DNA from: Tubulanus polymorphus
Lineage: Eukaryota; Nemertea; Palaeonemertea; Tubulaniformes; Tubulanidae
NCBI RefSeq assembly: GCF_964204645.1
Contig: NC_134025.1
Location: 13,895,001-13,959,000, forward strand
DNA length: 64,000 nucleotides
Reading direction: 5' to 3'
Shown here: piece after piece, positions 47,701 through 53,065 of the stretch
Numbering within the stretch: the stretch's first letter is position 1
Layout: each line of letters starts with the position of its first letter
Position numbers and translations under genes: made by a program
Notes under the pieces: model-generated
The model's database searches: none
What the model saw: the letters and a program-made list of their open reading frames with translations, nothing else
What the model was told of the DNA's origin: nothing

Positions 47701-49699
47701 TCACCAGCAATGACTATTTGAAATTCCACGTAAATGGCACCTAGTCCATGAAATGTACGCCATTTTATGGCTTTCCCATAATTATTTTAGTAGCGCCGGA
47801 ATTCCCCGTATATCCCAAAAACAGCCAATCCCATTCGCTCATAGAGACGACGCCCCCCAATCGAGGTTATTGCAATTTTATGTGCGAGAGATAAGAATTT
47901 TACCGCCAAAAATAGTTTTTCGTAGAATTTTAACTCAGTTGACCATGTCATCGACGGAGGTTCGCCATGTCTTCAATCGCATCGATTATACGTTGTTTAA
48001 GCCGAGAACCAATGAAACAAATGCTCACATAAAAAAACGTACCGTGATTTAACATGAATTGGCTCCATGCCAACATCATATCGCTGACAAAGGTAAACCA
48101 AAAAGCCTACTTGTAAATTCGACAGCAAGTGTTGAACAAATCCGCTCATGTTCTGTTTACATTAGTTGATCAAGATGACGTCACACTTCATCACTAAAAA
48201 TCCCCAAAACGGCATAAAATTGCCAATTTACCCAATTTAGGCTTCATCAATAGCCTTCAAAAAAAGTCGCCACTTAGCTGCCATTATGACAGCCAACTTA
48301 ACCCATTCAATGTGTCTACACCGATTAGTTTAATGAACTCTAATGAAAGATAGCAGCACCTGTCAAACATAGTGAAATATTAGTAACTAACGATACACCG
48401 CGCGGTGGCGTAGACGCACTATAGTGGTACGCCCATTATTCAACACACTAGGGTAGAATTTTTCAAAATTTTCAAATCATCTCCAGCACTATAGGGTATT
48501 GATTAGTCAGCACTGAAAAGGTTATTGCAGCCCTTAGCCCCTGTATCATTTCACACTGGGAGGAGATAGAGGAGATAGCGGTCAACACAAATTCAACACT
48601 CTGTTTTATACTAATAGGTTTAGCTGCGCTAATCTTACAATAATGATATACATCTTAAGTTAAAACAATGGCCATTTCTAAAATTATATCATAATTTGTA
48701 GTCAGCGCAGAATGTTTGGTTTTGTAACAAGAATTTTCTGATTACCTTCGTGAAAACTTCATGAAGGTAATAAGAAAATTCACTTCCGGTACAGTGTGTT
48801 TTAGTTGTCTAAAATAAGAGAAGGTATATAAATGCATATTCATAGAAATTTATTTACATGTAACCCTTTGATATAAAAGTTGTTCGATACTGTCCACATG
48901 CCAGTATCAAGGAGAGGGAGGATGTCCTGGAGCTGTAATTTTGTGGCATTAGCTTCTGCTTCCGCCTGGTTTGTTTTGGTTGTTACTAATGTGGAAATAA
49001 CACTGGCTCTGCTTGATGCCTGAATAAAAGGAAATTTTGGTAGATAAATCTGTTTCCATCCTTTTTTGGTCTCTCGTGGACATTACTCATACCAAGTTTT
49101 GAAGAAATGGCACGTTTTTTGATGTGTGTAGAGCACTGAAAAGAAATTCAAGATGTCCGCCATGTAATGGCCGTATCGGAAGAGTGAGAAAGCAGATTTT
49201 GGATCAAGTTTAAAAGAAATCACATGTAATTTGATGTGTGTAGAGCGCTGATGAGGATAAAATGCACGACATGCTCAGTAAAATACAATGTCAACCCGCC
49301 CTACCAGGGGTGATCTTTGTGTGAAAATGGTCCATTTGTGTTTAATCACTCTCACTCTAGCAGTGTTTTTTTTATCACACTTGTATTCAGATAATATTTG
49401 TTTTGTATATTTTCCACCAGCAAATCATAACATTCAGGCTTCACTAAACTTACCAATAATCGGGTTTGGAGGATGTCTCCATTATCCAATTGAATCTTCA
49501 CCCACCGGTCATTCGCATCTGACTCGGGAAAACTGTATTCCTTCACCTGTGAACTGTACTGAATCTTAATATTGTCTGACTTGGGAAAAGACCGTTTTAT
49601 TCCTTCTATGATGACATCATTTTCAACTATATAAGCCAAGTTCTCATCACCACTTCCAAGATCAAAGTTAATCATGGCATCAGAGCAAGCGTCCCATAC
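5605..49699 (-). CDS. COQ6: COQ6 gene, partial (six internal/C-ward exons)
   Basis: Ubiquinone biosynthesis monooxygenase COQ6 is an FAD-dependent flavoprotein hydroxylase of the UbiH/COQ6 family. It hydroxylates the C5 position of the benzoquinone precursor on the matrix face of the inner mitochondrial membrane, within the CoQ synthesis complex. Six exons read in order on the minus strand: 49454-49699, 30404-30511, 17338-17400, 6991-7098, 5858-5936 and 5605-5728. Together they give about 242 codons with no internal stop. All junction phases agree (0, 0, 0, 0, then 1). The order of motifs matches the family: [57 protein letters not shown]. The N-terminal GxGxxG exon (expected above 49699) and the exon after ALIG with DAAHxxHP (expected below 5605) were not found. 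Introns are crowded with transposons. The gene looks intact where visible. Confidence 0.93.
5858..5936 (-). CDS. COQ6: COQ6 exon e
   Basis: A 79-bp exon, acceptor tttgcag and donor gtatgtt. It reads [18 protein letters not shown] then QFLSTFIP and ends in phase 1. It is the weakly conserved linker segment of COQ6 (WSDADHTD... in vertebrates). Position, length and phase identify it more than sequence does. Confidence 0.82.
6256..6440 (+). repeat. Dispersed repeat family D, fragment
   Basis: Carries the family blocks atttccctcaaaaacttgaa, aacaacaatggctgccagtt, ccatcttgaatctgacaggg and gtgtctagggtagatacat. The same blocks recur in order at 29230-29940, 33407-34047, 58612-58935 (inverted) and 60549-61161. 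No coding capacity was recognised. Confidence 0.75.
6991..7098 (-). CDS. COQ6: COQ6 exon d (36 codons)
   Basis: After acceptor ttgcag the exon reads [17 protein letters not shown], then [14 protein letters not shown], before donor gtatgt. It is in phase 0 at both ends, 108 bp. LSDT...VWST and FVDAVN are hallmarks of COQ6 at this position. Confidence 0.92.
7099..8397. other. Intronic stretch, no gene recognised
   Basis: COQ6 intron sequence. It contains A/T-rich runs around 7570-7690 and a short block (ccggcaggcagcattttatt) at 7561-7580 that recurs with slight change at 12975-12994. Nothing else is identifiable. Confidence 0.5.
8515..8660 (+). repeat. Subterminal repeats of the TIR element
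   Basis: About three and a half copies of a 54-bp unit built on ttcgacaatgcttcngattg with an inverted gacaat/attgtc pair, just inside the left TIR. Such subterminal repeats often serve as transposase binding sites; that role is inferred. Confidence 0.6.
9060..11860 (+). pseudogene. Decayed uncharacterised transposon protein (HEEAD family)
   Basis: Collinear fragments spread over all three plus frames: [141 protein letters not shown]. The blocks match, from memory, a large uncharacterised protein family of cnidarians and other invertebrates (NxDFxEDTxDGK, RxGELHxxM, HEEADxxI, DxDVxxxxL). Repeated stops and frame shifts make it non-functional. Its position between the TIRs suggests it is the element's own protein. 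Catalytic residues cannot be named. Its last part (from about 11727) resembles 17069-17190 instead of the family. Confidence 0.62.
12958..13764. other. Intronic stretch, no gene recognised
   Basis: AT-rich COQ6 intron. Only the short ggcgggcagcattttatttt block shared with 7561-7600 was noted. Confidence 0.5.
13768..17030 (+). pseudogene. Decayed THAP-domain transposase-like gene, seven exons
   Basis: Exon 1 (13768 to about 14198) encodes a THAP zinc-finger pattern: [34 protein letters not shown], then after a frame shift [14 protein letters not shown] and a VPSF ending. Further exons have good splice sites: 14315-14455, 14561-14702, 14897-15064 ([29 protein letters not shown]), 15188-15543 ([35 protein letters not shown]), 16451-16637 ([22 protein letters not shown]) and 16764-17030 ([27 protein letters not shown]). 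The order matches multi-copy invertebrate THAP transposases. I suspect Kolobok-like but cannot prove it. Stops (after HQNQYL and VQIMK) and the frameshift show decay. Confidence 0.7.
15636..16438. mobile_element. 803-bp pogo/Tigger-like MITE
   Basis: The TIRs CAGTCAACCTCGGTTAATC are identical over 19 bp at both ends, and TA dinucleotides flank them (15634-15635, 16439-16440). The TA target and TIR style fit Tc1/mariner-pogo elements. It lies inside the intron between exons 15188-15543 and 16451-16637 of the THAP pseudogene. No transposase is encoded. Confidence 0.87.
17203..17266. repeat. Two perfect 32-bp tandem copies
   Basis: The unit aaaaataagaaactattaga... through ccgg occurs twice without change, just downstream of the THAP pseudogene. 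Confidence 0.9.
17338..17400 (-). CDS. COQ6: COQ6 exon c (21 codons)
   Basis: A 63-bp exon reading [20 protein letters not shown] plus P. The acceptor is a run of t ending in cag; the donor is gtgagt. It corresponds to the [18 protein letters not shown] stretch of COQ6. It lies just beyond the decayed THAP transposase gene, with about 10 kb of transposon-filled intron on one side and 13 kb on the other. Confidence 0.9.
17401..18880. other. Intronic stretch before the BEL insertion
   Basis: No gene recognised apart from the tRNA-like remnant at 18035-18110. A 121-codon minus-strand open frame at 18142-18507 has no motif I recognise. Confidence 0.5.
18035..18110 (+). repeat. tRNA-derived (SINE-like) remnant
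   Basis: A box A-like sequence (tagcgtaatggtta, 18041-18054) and a decayed box B (agtttaaatcc, 18084-18094) lie at tRNA-like spacing. No cloverleaf closes well, so it is not a functional tRNA gene. Confidence 0.4.
18881..19182 (+). repeat. BEL 5' LTR
   Basis: Starts tgtcgcgaagtgcgaatata and ends ggaattcaagac. It carries aataaa near its 3' third. It matches the right LTR except for t/c at 18906. Confidence 0.95.
19190..19208 (+). promoter_or_regulatory. Primer-binding site (tRNA-Phe type)
   Basis: tggtgccgaaacacgggaa lies 7 bp after the LTR. It is complementary to the 3' end of a metazoan tRNA-Phe (...cccgggtttcggcacca, from memory) except at one position. Confidence 0.8.
19407..23489 (+). 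CDS. BEL/Pao gag-protease-RT-RNase H polyprotein (1360 aa)
   Basis: Retrotransposon polyprotein. Residues about 1-80 are charged and probably coiled-coil. About 130-300 is the DUF1759 gag block ([33 protein letters not shown]). Three zinc knuckles begin at residue 356 ([42 protein letters not shown]). An aspartic protease motif FDTGS lies at 488-492. RT spans about 795-1000 with VRVVFDAS and YVDN at 928-931. RNase H spans about 1095-1225 with [27 protein letters not shown] and [10 protein letters not shown]. The ATG after a purine-rich leader is the first in frame. The frame ends early at KKNLKIS: the next codons continue the protein one base out of register, at an A run that appears one A short (about 23479). 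Confidence 0.95.
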   Translation: MSVSSKKGSRKRYMNLIKKEVEKKRSLLAEAEAKKDDVSELRKKVATLKILIGNYLSKFERALDELAESVDSIVEDTERKKEEKVMASFDEEDTDIIAMATEAMAQLTVAEDSTGMKKASTSKEKSTSVSLPKLSIAKFSGDIMQYQEFWDHFETSIHKNENLSDVEKMTYLKSLLTGEALDAIAGLTISNANYEVAVKLLCERFGDTQVLINAHYVNLIELPVSTNQTAKIRQLLDNIERHLRSLEVLKQDVNQSVFVSIIMSKLPKACLVTIEIQKEKDEKWTVKSLRESLDNYISAREVAERNQNDGSTGRVKPNEHQYQRSNFKFTNYQKRQHTPSATLAASGAIGGYSPRCFYCTDSHWSDECTKFSTIEGRKKKLKAVCHICLKKGHRKDRCMVNRLCAHCGMRKDHHRSICPNLFTSASGSVAESSQSSSLRGAEAESGMLTMNFSMVATGVGRPLVCMQTATVSMMNPVTKNKVDGRLVFDTGSYRTYMSSLKAKSLKLSWYAIEYIPVNTFGSNTPKYLNGKLSYLQIRLNDGSLMTLHITIIPMITGKLHQNPVRPETIERIEVILSDQEMSLADTLPKTQKTFEVDLLVGNDYYLNLVQQRKIQVEENLFLVESKLGWLLSGRSVSESAIDVKQNPGMLILTYAEEEVANLHSYTKADMALAATNPHVERLWDLDAIGITEEIKISSDDKALEKFQASISFEDGRYMVRWPWIEDSWLNLPENKDIAFYRLKSLMKKLSASKDFLTQYQAIFEDQEKKNIIEKVEDKPTDNQIHYIPHHAVMTPQKTTTKVRVVFDASCKRIRENKSLNECLYRGPVLLSDLCGLLMRFRIHKVAIVADVEKAFVQISLHESQRDVTRFLWLKDVDGPCVAENIQTYRFCRVPFGVISSPFLLSAVIDHHLRTENSAVAEKMRKNMYVDNMVVSIDSGKETFYEESKKSFNQMGMNLRCYASNDSEFMKNVLKEDHEQNDVVTKVLGVTWDRKRDELSIPSMKKEMKERNIVNTKRQILMRLSSHFEPLGLFSPVILGGKLLIQELWLKEKGWDDDLTEEQRSVWMRIERQLDLISTVRVPKYMGVKDPLRYLLLCFCDASDRAYSTLVYLKVESFTEQKVNLIFAKSRLAPKKGCTIPRMELMAVLIGVRCLNYVTNELPTLIDETHLWTDSQCVLNWIKSRKKQPVFIENRLKEIRKHQAVQWHYVESASNPADIATRPCTVEEMNRKIWWNGPEFVMKENKWPVWNKSADEVHEQEMILTKEIEGELVAGEGTPLLSVEFIGPCEVNMKKFSSFIKLLRVTAWILKLFKMMKKEHVGEECLNIHLIEEAKLRWDKFIQKSAFPEVINAVKKNLKIS
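23486..24169 (+). pseudogene. BEL integrase, zinc finger and catalytic core (frame-shifted)
   Basis: Continues the polyprotein in another frame. It has an HHCC zinc finger (HGH..., [21 protein letters not shown] at 84-87), then the catalytic core with Asp120 in YVGLDYMG and Asp182 in LSDNASQ. It stops immediately after [10 protein letters not shown], where family members carry a GG-F/Y-ER motif with the third catalytic residue, Glu. That stretch is missing here. Confidence 0.88.
24163..24969 (+). pseudogene. BEL integrase C-terminus and DUF5641
   Basis: A third frame resumes at [19 protein letters not shown], the motif just after the catalytic Glu. It continues through [19 protein letters not shown] and the DUF5641 block ([29 protein letters not shown]) to a natural stop. 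ATGG lies at the join (24163-24166). Confidence 0.88.
24970..25560 (+). other. BEL 3' untranslated region and polypurine tract
   Basis: Non-coding. The purine-rich ggtgggag at 25553-25560 directly abuts the right LTR and is the likely plus-strand primer. Confidence 0.7.
25561..25862 (+). repeat. BEL 3' LTR
   Basis: Identical to 18881-19182 apart from one base (c at 25586). Confidence 0.95.
26250..26352 (-). repeat. tRNA-derived SINE-like sequence
   Basis: On the minus strand: box A tagctcagcgag (26349-26338) and box B gggttcgagtc (26290-26280). The spacing between them is somewhat tRNA-like, but no good anticodon arm forms. A SINE head is more likely than a tRNA gene. Confidence 0.55.
26353..27023. 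other. No gene recognised
   Basis: AT-rich intronic sequence with short open frames only. Confidence 0.5.
27024..27384. repeat. Tandem duplication, about 180 bp x 2
   Basis: The block beginning ttaaagatcaagta occurs at 27024 and 27203 and ends atgtagatggtgctgatgat. The copies differ by a 4-bp insertion and a few substitutions, so the duplication is fairly recent. Confidence 0.92.
27443..28540 (-). pseudogene. CR1/L2-like LINE reverse transcriptase, 5'-truncated
   Basis: The minus strand reads [12 protein letters not shown] near 28540, YADDDQLYK near 28420, then [20 protein letters not shown] and [20 protein letters not shown] (28326-28000). Block [20 protein letters not shown], with [11 protein letters not shown] after it, follows. 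It ends in a (tta)n tract at 27451-27466, typical of a LINE 3' end. Several frameshifts. It is in the same orientation as COQ6. Confidence 0.85.
28541..29229. other. No gene recognised
   Basis: AT-rich intronic DNA with no feature I can name. Confidence 0.45.
29230..29940 (+). repeat. Dispersed repeat family D copy
   Basis: Shares ordered blocks with 33407-34047 and 60549-61161 (tttaggccaaaattgacatt, ccatgggccctttggg, aacaacaatggctaccagtc, cttcccaaaataactggatt, aagtgggctaaaaa). It is more diverged than the others. Confidence 0.7.
30404..30511 (-). CDS. COQ6: COQ6 exon b with GADG motif
   Basis: 36 codons. The exon begins [11 protein letters not shown], which is the conserved DG motif region of flavoprotein hydroxylases, continues [18 protein letters not shown] and ends in phase 0. 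The acceptor is gttacag. The donor is GAG followed by gcaagt, a GC rather than GT donor. That choice is forced: the nearby gt one codon on would shift the frame and hit a stop in the next exon. Confidence 0.9.
30512..31490. other. COQ6 intron; weak coding-like block at 31030-31140
   Basis: Plus-strand 31030-31140 reads [20 protein letters not shown] and [16 protein letters not shown]. This recalls the N-terminal zinc-binding block of hAT-derived ZNF862-like proteins (WL..YPWL.YD...MxC..C). It is short and isolated; confidence is low. Confidence 0.25.
31500..33115 (-). pseudogene. Penelope-like element: RT plus GIY-YIG endonuclease
   Basis: Minus-strand RT blocks in order: [33 protein letters not shown] (33092-32799), [20 protein letters not shown] (about 32530), [20 protein letters not shown] (about 32340), [14 protein letters not shown] with the catalytic YVDD (about 32220), [28 protein letters not shown]. 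Downstream (about 31645-31500) GIYKIPC, a stop, then [20 protein letters not shown] is a GIY-YIG nuclease. RT plus GIY-YIG identifies a Penelope-like retroelement. Frameshifts, stops and about 230 bp of extra sequence between the first two RT blocks (about 32550-32790) show decay. Confidence 0.9.
33269..33298 (+). other. Hammerhead-like CTGAGGA-hairpin-GAAA motif
   Basis: CTGAGGA, then a perfect 7-bp stem gggtggt/accaccc with an agta loop, then GAAA. Flanking stems are not convincing. It lies about 150 bp beyond the 5' side of the Penelope-like RT, on the opposite strand. Confidence 0.3.
33407..34047 (+). repeat. Dispersed repeat family D, near full-length
   Basis: Collinear with 60549-61161 from aggtatcaatataatgtg (the end of the 154-bp tandem unit seen at 60 kb) to ataaagtcccaagtgggcta. 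No protein was recognised. Confidence 0.85.
34169..34588 (+). pseudogene. LINE ORF1-like fragment
   Basis: Reads [51 protein letters not shown] and [14 protein letters not shown], the pattern of LINE ORF1 RNA-binding proteins. One in-frame TGA lies near the start (about 34223). Confidence 0.65.
34796..34965. repeat. TATG/TG-rich microsatellite
   Basis: Irregular (tatgtgtatg)n run. Open frames on both strands here are repeat artefacts. Confidence 0.9.
35362..35865 (+). pseudogene. LINE endonuclease domain, truncated
   Basis: APE-type endonuclease start: [33 protein letters not shown] (catalytic Glu), YNFVERHR and [10 protein letters not shown]. After FESCILEI the frame breaks and RT-linker sequence begins at about 35835, so the C-terminal half of the nuclease (His and Asp motifs) and the EN-RT linker are missing. 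Confidence 0.82.
35835..37736 (+). pseudogene. LINE reverse transcriptase with one premature stop
   Basis: Linker [18 protein letters not shown], then RT blocks [79 protein letters not shown] and the C-terminal [14 protein letters not shown] single TGA at 36753-36755 interrupts an otherwise open frame, consistent with a CGA-to-TGA change in the usual LTDR motif. Catalytic FADD is intact. Confidence 0.9.
38083..38370 (+). pseudogene. Ty3/Gypsy RNase H fragment
   Basis: Reads [38 protein letters not shown] and [14 protein letters not shown], the C-terminal RNase H of Gypsy pol. Coding continues at 39680 after an inserted TIR element. The N-terminal part (protease, RT) is absent; the LINE tail abuts it. 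Confidence 0.85.
38371..39679. mobile_element. 1309-bp GGCCATCCC-TIR element (copy 1)
   Basis: The ends GGCCATCCCAAAATAAT and its inverted partner attattttgggatggcc flank an internal part without transposase. TGA is duplicated at 38368-38370 and 39680-39682. The flanking Gypsy frame is continuous across the site once the element and one TGA are discounted, confirming the boundaries. A 3-bp TNA target fits PIF/Harbinger-like MITEs. Inside, aataaagtattgaatttaat at 39028-39047 looks like a retroposon 3' tail. Confidence 0.88.
39680..40800 (+). pseudogene. Ty3/Gypsy integrase fragment
   Basis: H2C2 region [18 protein letters not shown], core [20 protein letters not shown] (second Asp), [15 protein letters not shown], and C-terminal [16 protein letters not shown]. 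Stops and frame changes throughout (for example after RVRELI and near 40240). Same element as 38083-38370. Confidence 0.87.
41380..43240 (+). pseudogene. Old BEL/Pao pol remnant (protease to RNase H)
   Basis: Fragments in order over shifting frames: [13 protein letters not shown] (protease region, about 41550), [37 protein letters not shown] and [18 protein letters not shown] (RT start), [88 protein letters not shown] and [10 protein letters not shown] different BEL lineage from the element at 18881. YVDD-region and integrase are missing; heavily decayed. Confidence 0.85.
43241..44706. other. No gene recognised
   Basis: AT-rich intronic sequence following the BEL remnant; no LTR or integrase found. 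Confidence 0.45.
44707..45537 (+). mobile_element. 831-bp piggyBac-like element, deletion derivative
   Basis: TTAA at both sides (44703-44706, 45538-45541) and ends CCCTTACAATACC / inverted CCCTTGCAATACC. Near 44863 a plus-strand frame [18 protein letters not shown], a stop, then [20 protein letters not shown] resembles the acidic N-terminus of piggyBac transposases. The rest of the transposase is absent. Confidence 0.78.
46065..47211. mobile_element. GGCCATCCC-TIR element (copy 2), interrupted
   Basis: Inverted relative to copy 1 at 38371-39679 and sharing both ends (ggccatcccaaattaattgt; atgggatggcc). TAA is duplicated at 46062-46064 and 47212-47214. A second element (46619-47195) sits inside its right TIR. 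Confidence 0.87.
46619..47195. mobile_element. 577-bp TTAA MITE nested in copy 2
   Basis: TTAA at 46615-46618 and 47196-47199; TIRs CCCTTTCGCTGCGT and the inverted CCCTTTCGCTACGTGTG. Contains a g-run (46786-46810) and no ORF. piggyBac-like by target and ends. Confidence 0.87.
47215..48730. other. No gene recognised
   Basis: Intronic; a 99-codon open frame at 47753-48052 shows no motif. Confidence 0.45.
48731..48781. repeat. 51-bp hairpin (24-3-24)
   Basis: gaattttctgattaccttcg tgaa / aac / ttcatgaaggtaataagaaa attc: 22 of 24 positions pair around a 3-base loop. No flanking element recognised. Confidence 0.8.
48782..49453. other. COQ6 intron, no gene recognised
   Basis: Minus-strand 49030-48900 reads [20 protein letters not shown] after an acceptor-like tttattcag, but it has no recognised family and cannot fit COQ6 in phase order. 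Confidence 0.35.
49454..49699 (-). CDS. COQ6: COQ6 exon a (82 codons)
   Basis: The exon starts after acceptor cttag with [13 protein letters not shown], continues [16 protein letters not shown] and ends [11 protein letters not shown] before donor gtaagt. It is in phase 0 at both ends, 246 bp. It corresponds to the middle of COQ6 (VWDACSEAL and GYIVENDVI in the vertebrate protein, from memory). An ATG at 49675 falls inside the exon and is not a start. Confidence 0.92.
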
Positions 49700-50447
49700 C
49701 TAAGAAAAAATTCATTTCGATCAAAAATGATTGCCTGGAAATTAATAAACCAGTAGCAAATTAATACATGGAAATGTGTATCAAGGCATAAATTTCATGG
49801 CAGCAGTGGCAGCATTTGCTGTGCTAGTGAAATCATTGCTACCACTTTGAATCTTTACAGTGTGGTAATGAAGCAGCTTATACATAATCATACATTGTAG
49901 TGGTCAATGACAATCCTGTACCCAATTGTTAAAAATGATTATCATTATAATAGCAGTATTATCATACAACTTGCTTTTTATTCATTTCCGGAAGCAAATT
50001 CATATTCATATTTATATTTCATGATTTATATGATATTTCATATATAGTATTTCAGTCATAATTTTGTATTTATGATATCTAACTTCATTTTTATAATTTT
50101 TGACTTTGTAATTGTATTTCTGGTTTTTAGCAGGTTGTTATCTATTATTTAACACACAGAGATGACCTGACACTGTCTAAGCAATTAATTATTTACAAGC
50201 TCTATGCCTATGTGTTAATTGGTATCTAAACTTGAGTCGTGGTCAACAGAGAAGTTTGTCTGTCACCTATGGATTTGTCTATTGTAGTACTCACAGCCGC
50301 TGCCAACAAGTTTGGACATATTTTTTAATTAGTTTCTCGCTCTGGCTATCTGTCTCCAAGGTATATTGACCAATCATGATGTTCGTTACAAATGCGAGAT
50401 GGGTCCGAATTTGTAGGGTATTTAAACCCTAGCTAACCAAGATCTTT

Positions 50448-50529
50448 GCTCAGTTTACATCTCGCATCTGTAATAAACACATGATTGCTGTCAATGCTTT
50501 AGTTGGACTTATAATCTTATTTTCAAGGT
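50448..50529. repeat. 82-bp perfect direct repeat, copy 1
   Basis: Block gctcagtttacatctcgcat ... ttttcaaggt, containing aataaa, is identical to 50777-50858. Confidence 0.95.
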
Positions 50530-50776
50530 AAGCCAGAGTTATGTTACGTGTTTTATATCTGAAATAGGCCTAAGACCTTATACATAAGGTTTTTAATATC
50601 TAGTCTAGTTTAATATACTGATCTCGTCTAATTCAAAACTTCTGTTGTCTGAATAAATCTTAAAGTAAAGAATGTTTATTCCATTATGTCACAATACTAT
50701 ATTTCATAATACTATATACTCAATATTTAACGAAATGTGATATCAATAATTTGTCTATATGATATTGATTATATTG

Positions 50777-50858
50777 GCTCAGTTTACATCTCGCATCTGT
50801 AATAAACACATGATTGCTGTCAATGCTTTAGTTGGACTTATAATCTTATTTTCAAGGT
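50777..50858. repeat. 82-bp perfect direct repeat, copy 2
   Basis: Identical to 50448-50529. The two lie about 560-900 bp upstream of a BEL gag remnant and may derive from its LTR (tataaac-less promoter, aataaa), but no full LTR pair is seen. Confidence 0.95.
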
Positions 50859-51419
50859 GACGTGCTCTCGTAGCAAACTCGTTCTCATAACTTTAACGTA
50901 ACAACGAAAGTTGCGTTAATAGCAGATATAATGAAAATTCATTATTTGACAGAAAGTGGACAATGATAAAAAAAGTATGGTTGTCAGGAATATGTTCTTG
51001 TCACAAATTCAATGTCAAATACACATCACTATCTGATCATTTTGTCAAGGATGATGCACCAGGTTACCTAATCATTCTCCTCATTATCATTTTATGGCAT
51101 CCTGTGGTAAAGCATAACTTTTCTCCAATAACCTCATAACCTTTTTATCCCTGGATCATATCTGCGGCGTCCTCTGATCTTTCTGTGCCTGCACATGCCT
51201 ATTGTATCTTATTTTGTATCATATGGGAAAATATATTGGACGCAAGACCTTTACATTGAACTGAGCAGTTCTCTTTTCTTCGTGTCTCCACTCACTGCCC
51301 AGTTCGGTAACGAAATTGGTGCTGTGACCAAGATTAAAACGTCAAACTTATCAACAACAATGCAACAGATCAAATCATCAAACAAGGGCACCCACAGCAG
51401 AGCAACTTAAGAATCAAAG

Positions 51420-52500
51420 GCAAGCAATAACTGAAGCATTCGACAAAACATTTGAAACAATCAGCGAACGATTACGAATTTAACTCAATTTAGAGTAACT
51501 TTTAACACTAGAAGCCAAATTAGATGAACTGAGAAAACCATACGAAAAAAGAGATGAACTGTCAACCAAAATCGATGCGAAGCGCGAACACGAATATGCA
51601 AAAAGTGAGACCACGCTGATCTACCAGAGGATATCCAAAATGCAACCAACAAGAAGAACAGAAGAAAGAATGATCCTTCTTCGCATAAAGAAAATCATCA
51701 AAAATAACAAGACGAAAAGGCCACAACAGACCCCGTGCCAACGAAAAAAGGATGAACTGAAACTACCAAATTTCGACCGAACATATCCTCAGTGGACTAG
51801 TTTCTGAGAAACCATTCAGACCGATATTCTGGCGGGTAACTTTTTGGACATTACAAAGCTTAACTACATAGTAGGACAATTAAGAGGAATTTCCCTCAAC
51901 TTGATTAAGGGCATAATCTCAACGAAAGATACTGCCAAAATCCTACAATCATCGGAGCACTTGCGAACAAGATTTTCAAACTGCAAGTGCCGCAATACAG
52001 TTAAGGTGCACTTTCACGATTCTTCAATGCGAACATTAGATCTCTGAGATATCTTGGAGTCAATGTCGACGATTGTGCACCATTCCTGATCAACAAACTC
52101 GAGAAAATTACAATGGATGTTTTTAGAATAAATGGGCACTGACCAAGGAAAACATATTTTGATCTCAACAAAGTTCATCAAGTCTTTTGAAATACATTTG
52201 GAACACAAGGGTGAAAGCAACCACACAAACCATAATCGCCAGGAATATCGTCAAACCAGCAACAGCCCACAGTCTCATGGGTAATTCAAGCCAGAAACAC
52301 TAACGCAGTCAACTGTCCCTTCTGTTATGGAGATCACACACATAACTAATGTATGCTGTCAATGATCCAACGGAGGAAAGCTGTATACGAGAGGCAACTA
52401 TGTTTCAACTGTTTGATGGCCAACTACGCACTGATGACTGCTGAAATCCCCGATGATGTCATGATTTCACCACACATCGATACATCAGGATAAAGAACGT
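51420..52500 (+). pseudogene. BEL/Pao gag remnant
   Basis: Reads KKDELKLPNFDRTYPQWTSF (51755-51812; the DUF1759-type start), FLDITKLNYIVGQLRG, HLRTRFS, then a zinc-knuckle-like CPFCYGDH (about 52318) with RRKAVYERQL and CFNCLMANY. Multiple stops. No linked pol is found. Confidence 0.7.
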
Positions 52501-52963
52501 TAAATTCTATATCAAATTCCAAGATGATAGTCAAGAGGGATTGCCTGGTAAATCCCTAATGATTCTGTTAGGCCAACTGCTGTATTTGTAGGTTTTTAGA
52601 GTTAGGTTTGGTTTGTTTTGAGAGTATGGGGTATGAGAGTTGGGATTTGGGAGTTTCTTTGGGGTTGGGGAATTAGGTTGTTGGGCGTGATAAGAACGGC
52701 AGCTCCGGCTTGTACCCCATATCTATATATCTACGGCATGCCCGCACAATGGATAGCGAGAATATTATACTATTCTCACCATGCGGTGCTGTAACGATGC
52801 AGAATTTATTTAGTGTGGCTTTGGTTTGATGGAGGTAAGGTTGTGTTACGAAAACCTTGGTGGTGAAGTAAAAAGAAAACAACCCTGTCCTGTTAGTGCA
52901 TGCTTGGAGTAGAGCCTCAGCTTGTACCCTATATCTATATATCTGCAGCATGCCGGCACAACA

Positions 52964-53065
52964 GAGAGAATATCATACTAAATTGAATCCAGCATAGAAT
53001 CAGTTTTAAGGCTGGAGAGAATATTATACTAAATAGAATCCAGCATAGAATCAGTTCGAAGGCTG
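52964..53065. repeat. Two 51-bp tandem copies
   Basis: gagagaatatcatactaaat ... aaggctg is repeated in tandem with few changes. Just upstream, cttgtacccyatatctatat recurs at 52709 and 52921. Confidence 0.88.

Noticed and set aside
47753-48052. 99-codon plus-strand open frame
   Set aside because: No family resemblance, no splice sites or upstream signals of note.
48900-49035. Minus-strand exon-like block after tttattcag
   Set aside because: Single acceptor-like site, no donor or homology; incompatible with the phase-0 join between COQ6 exons a and b.
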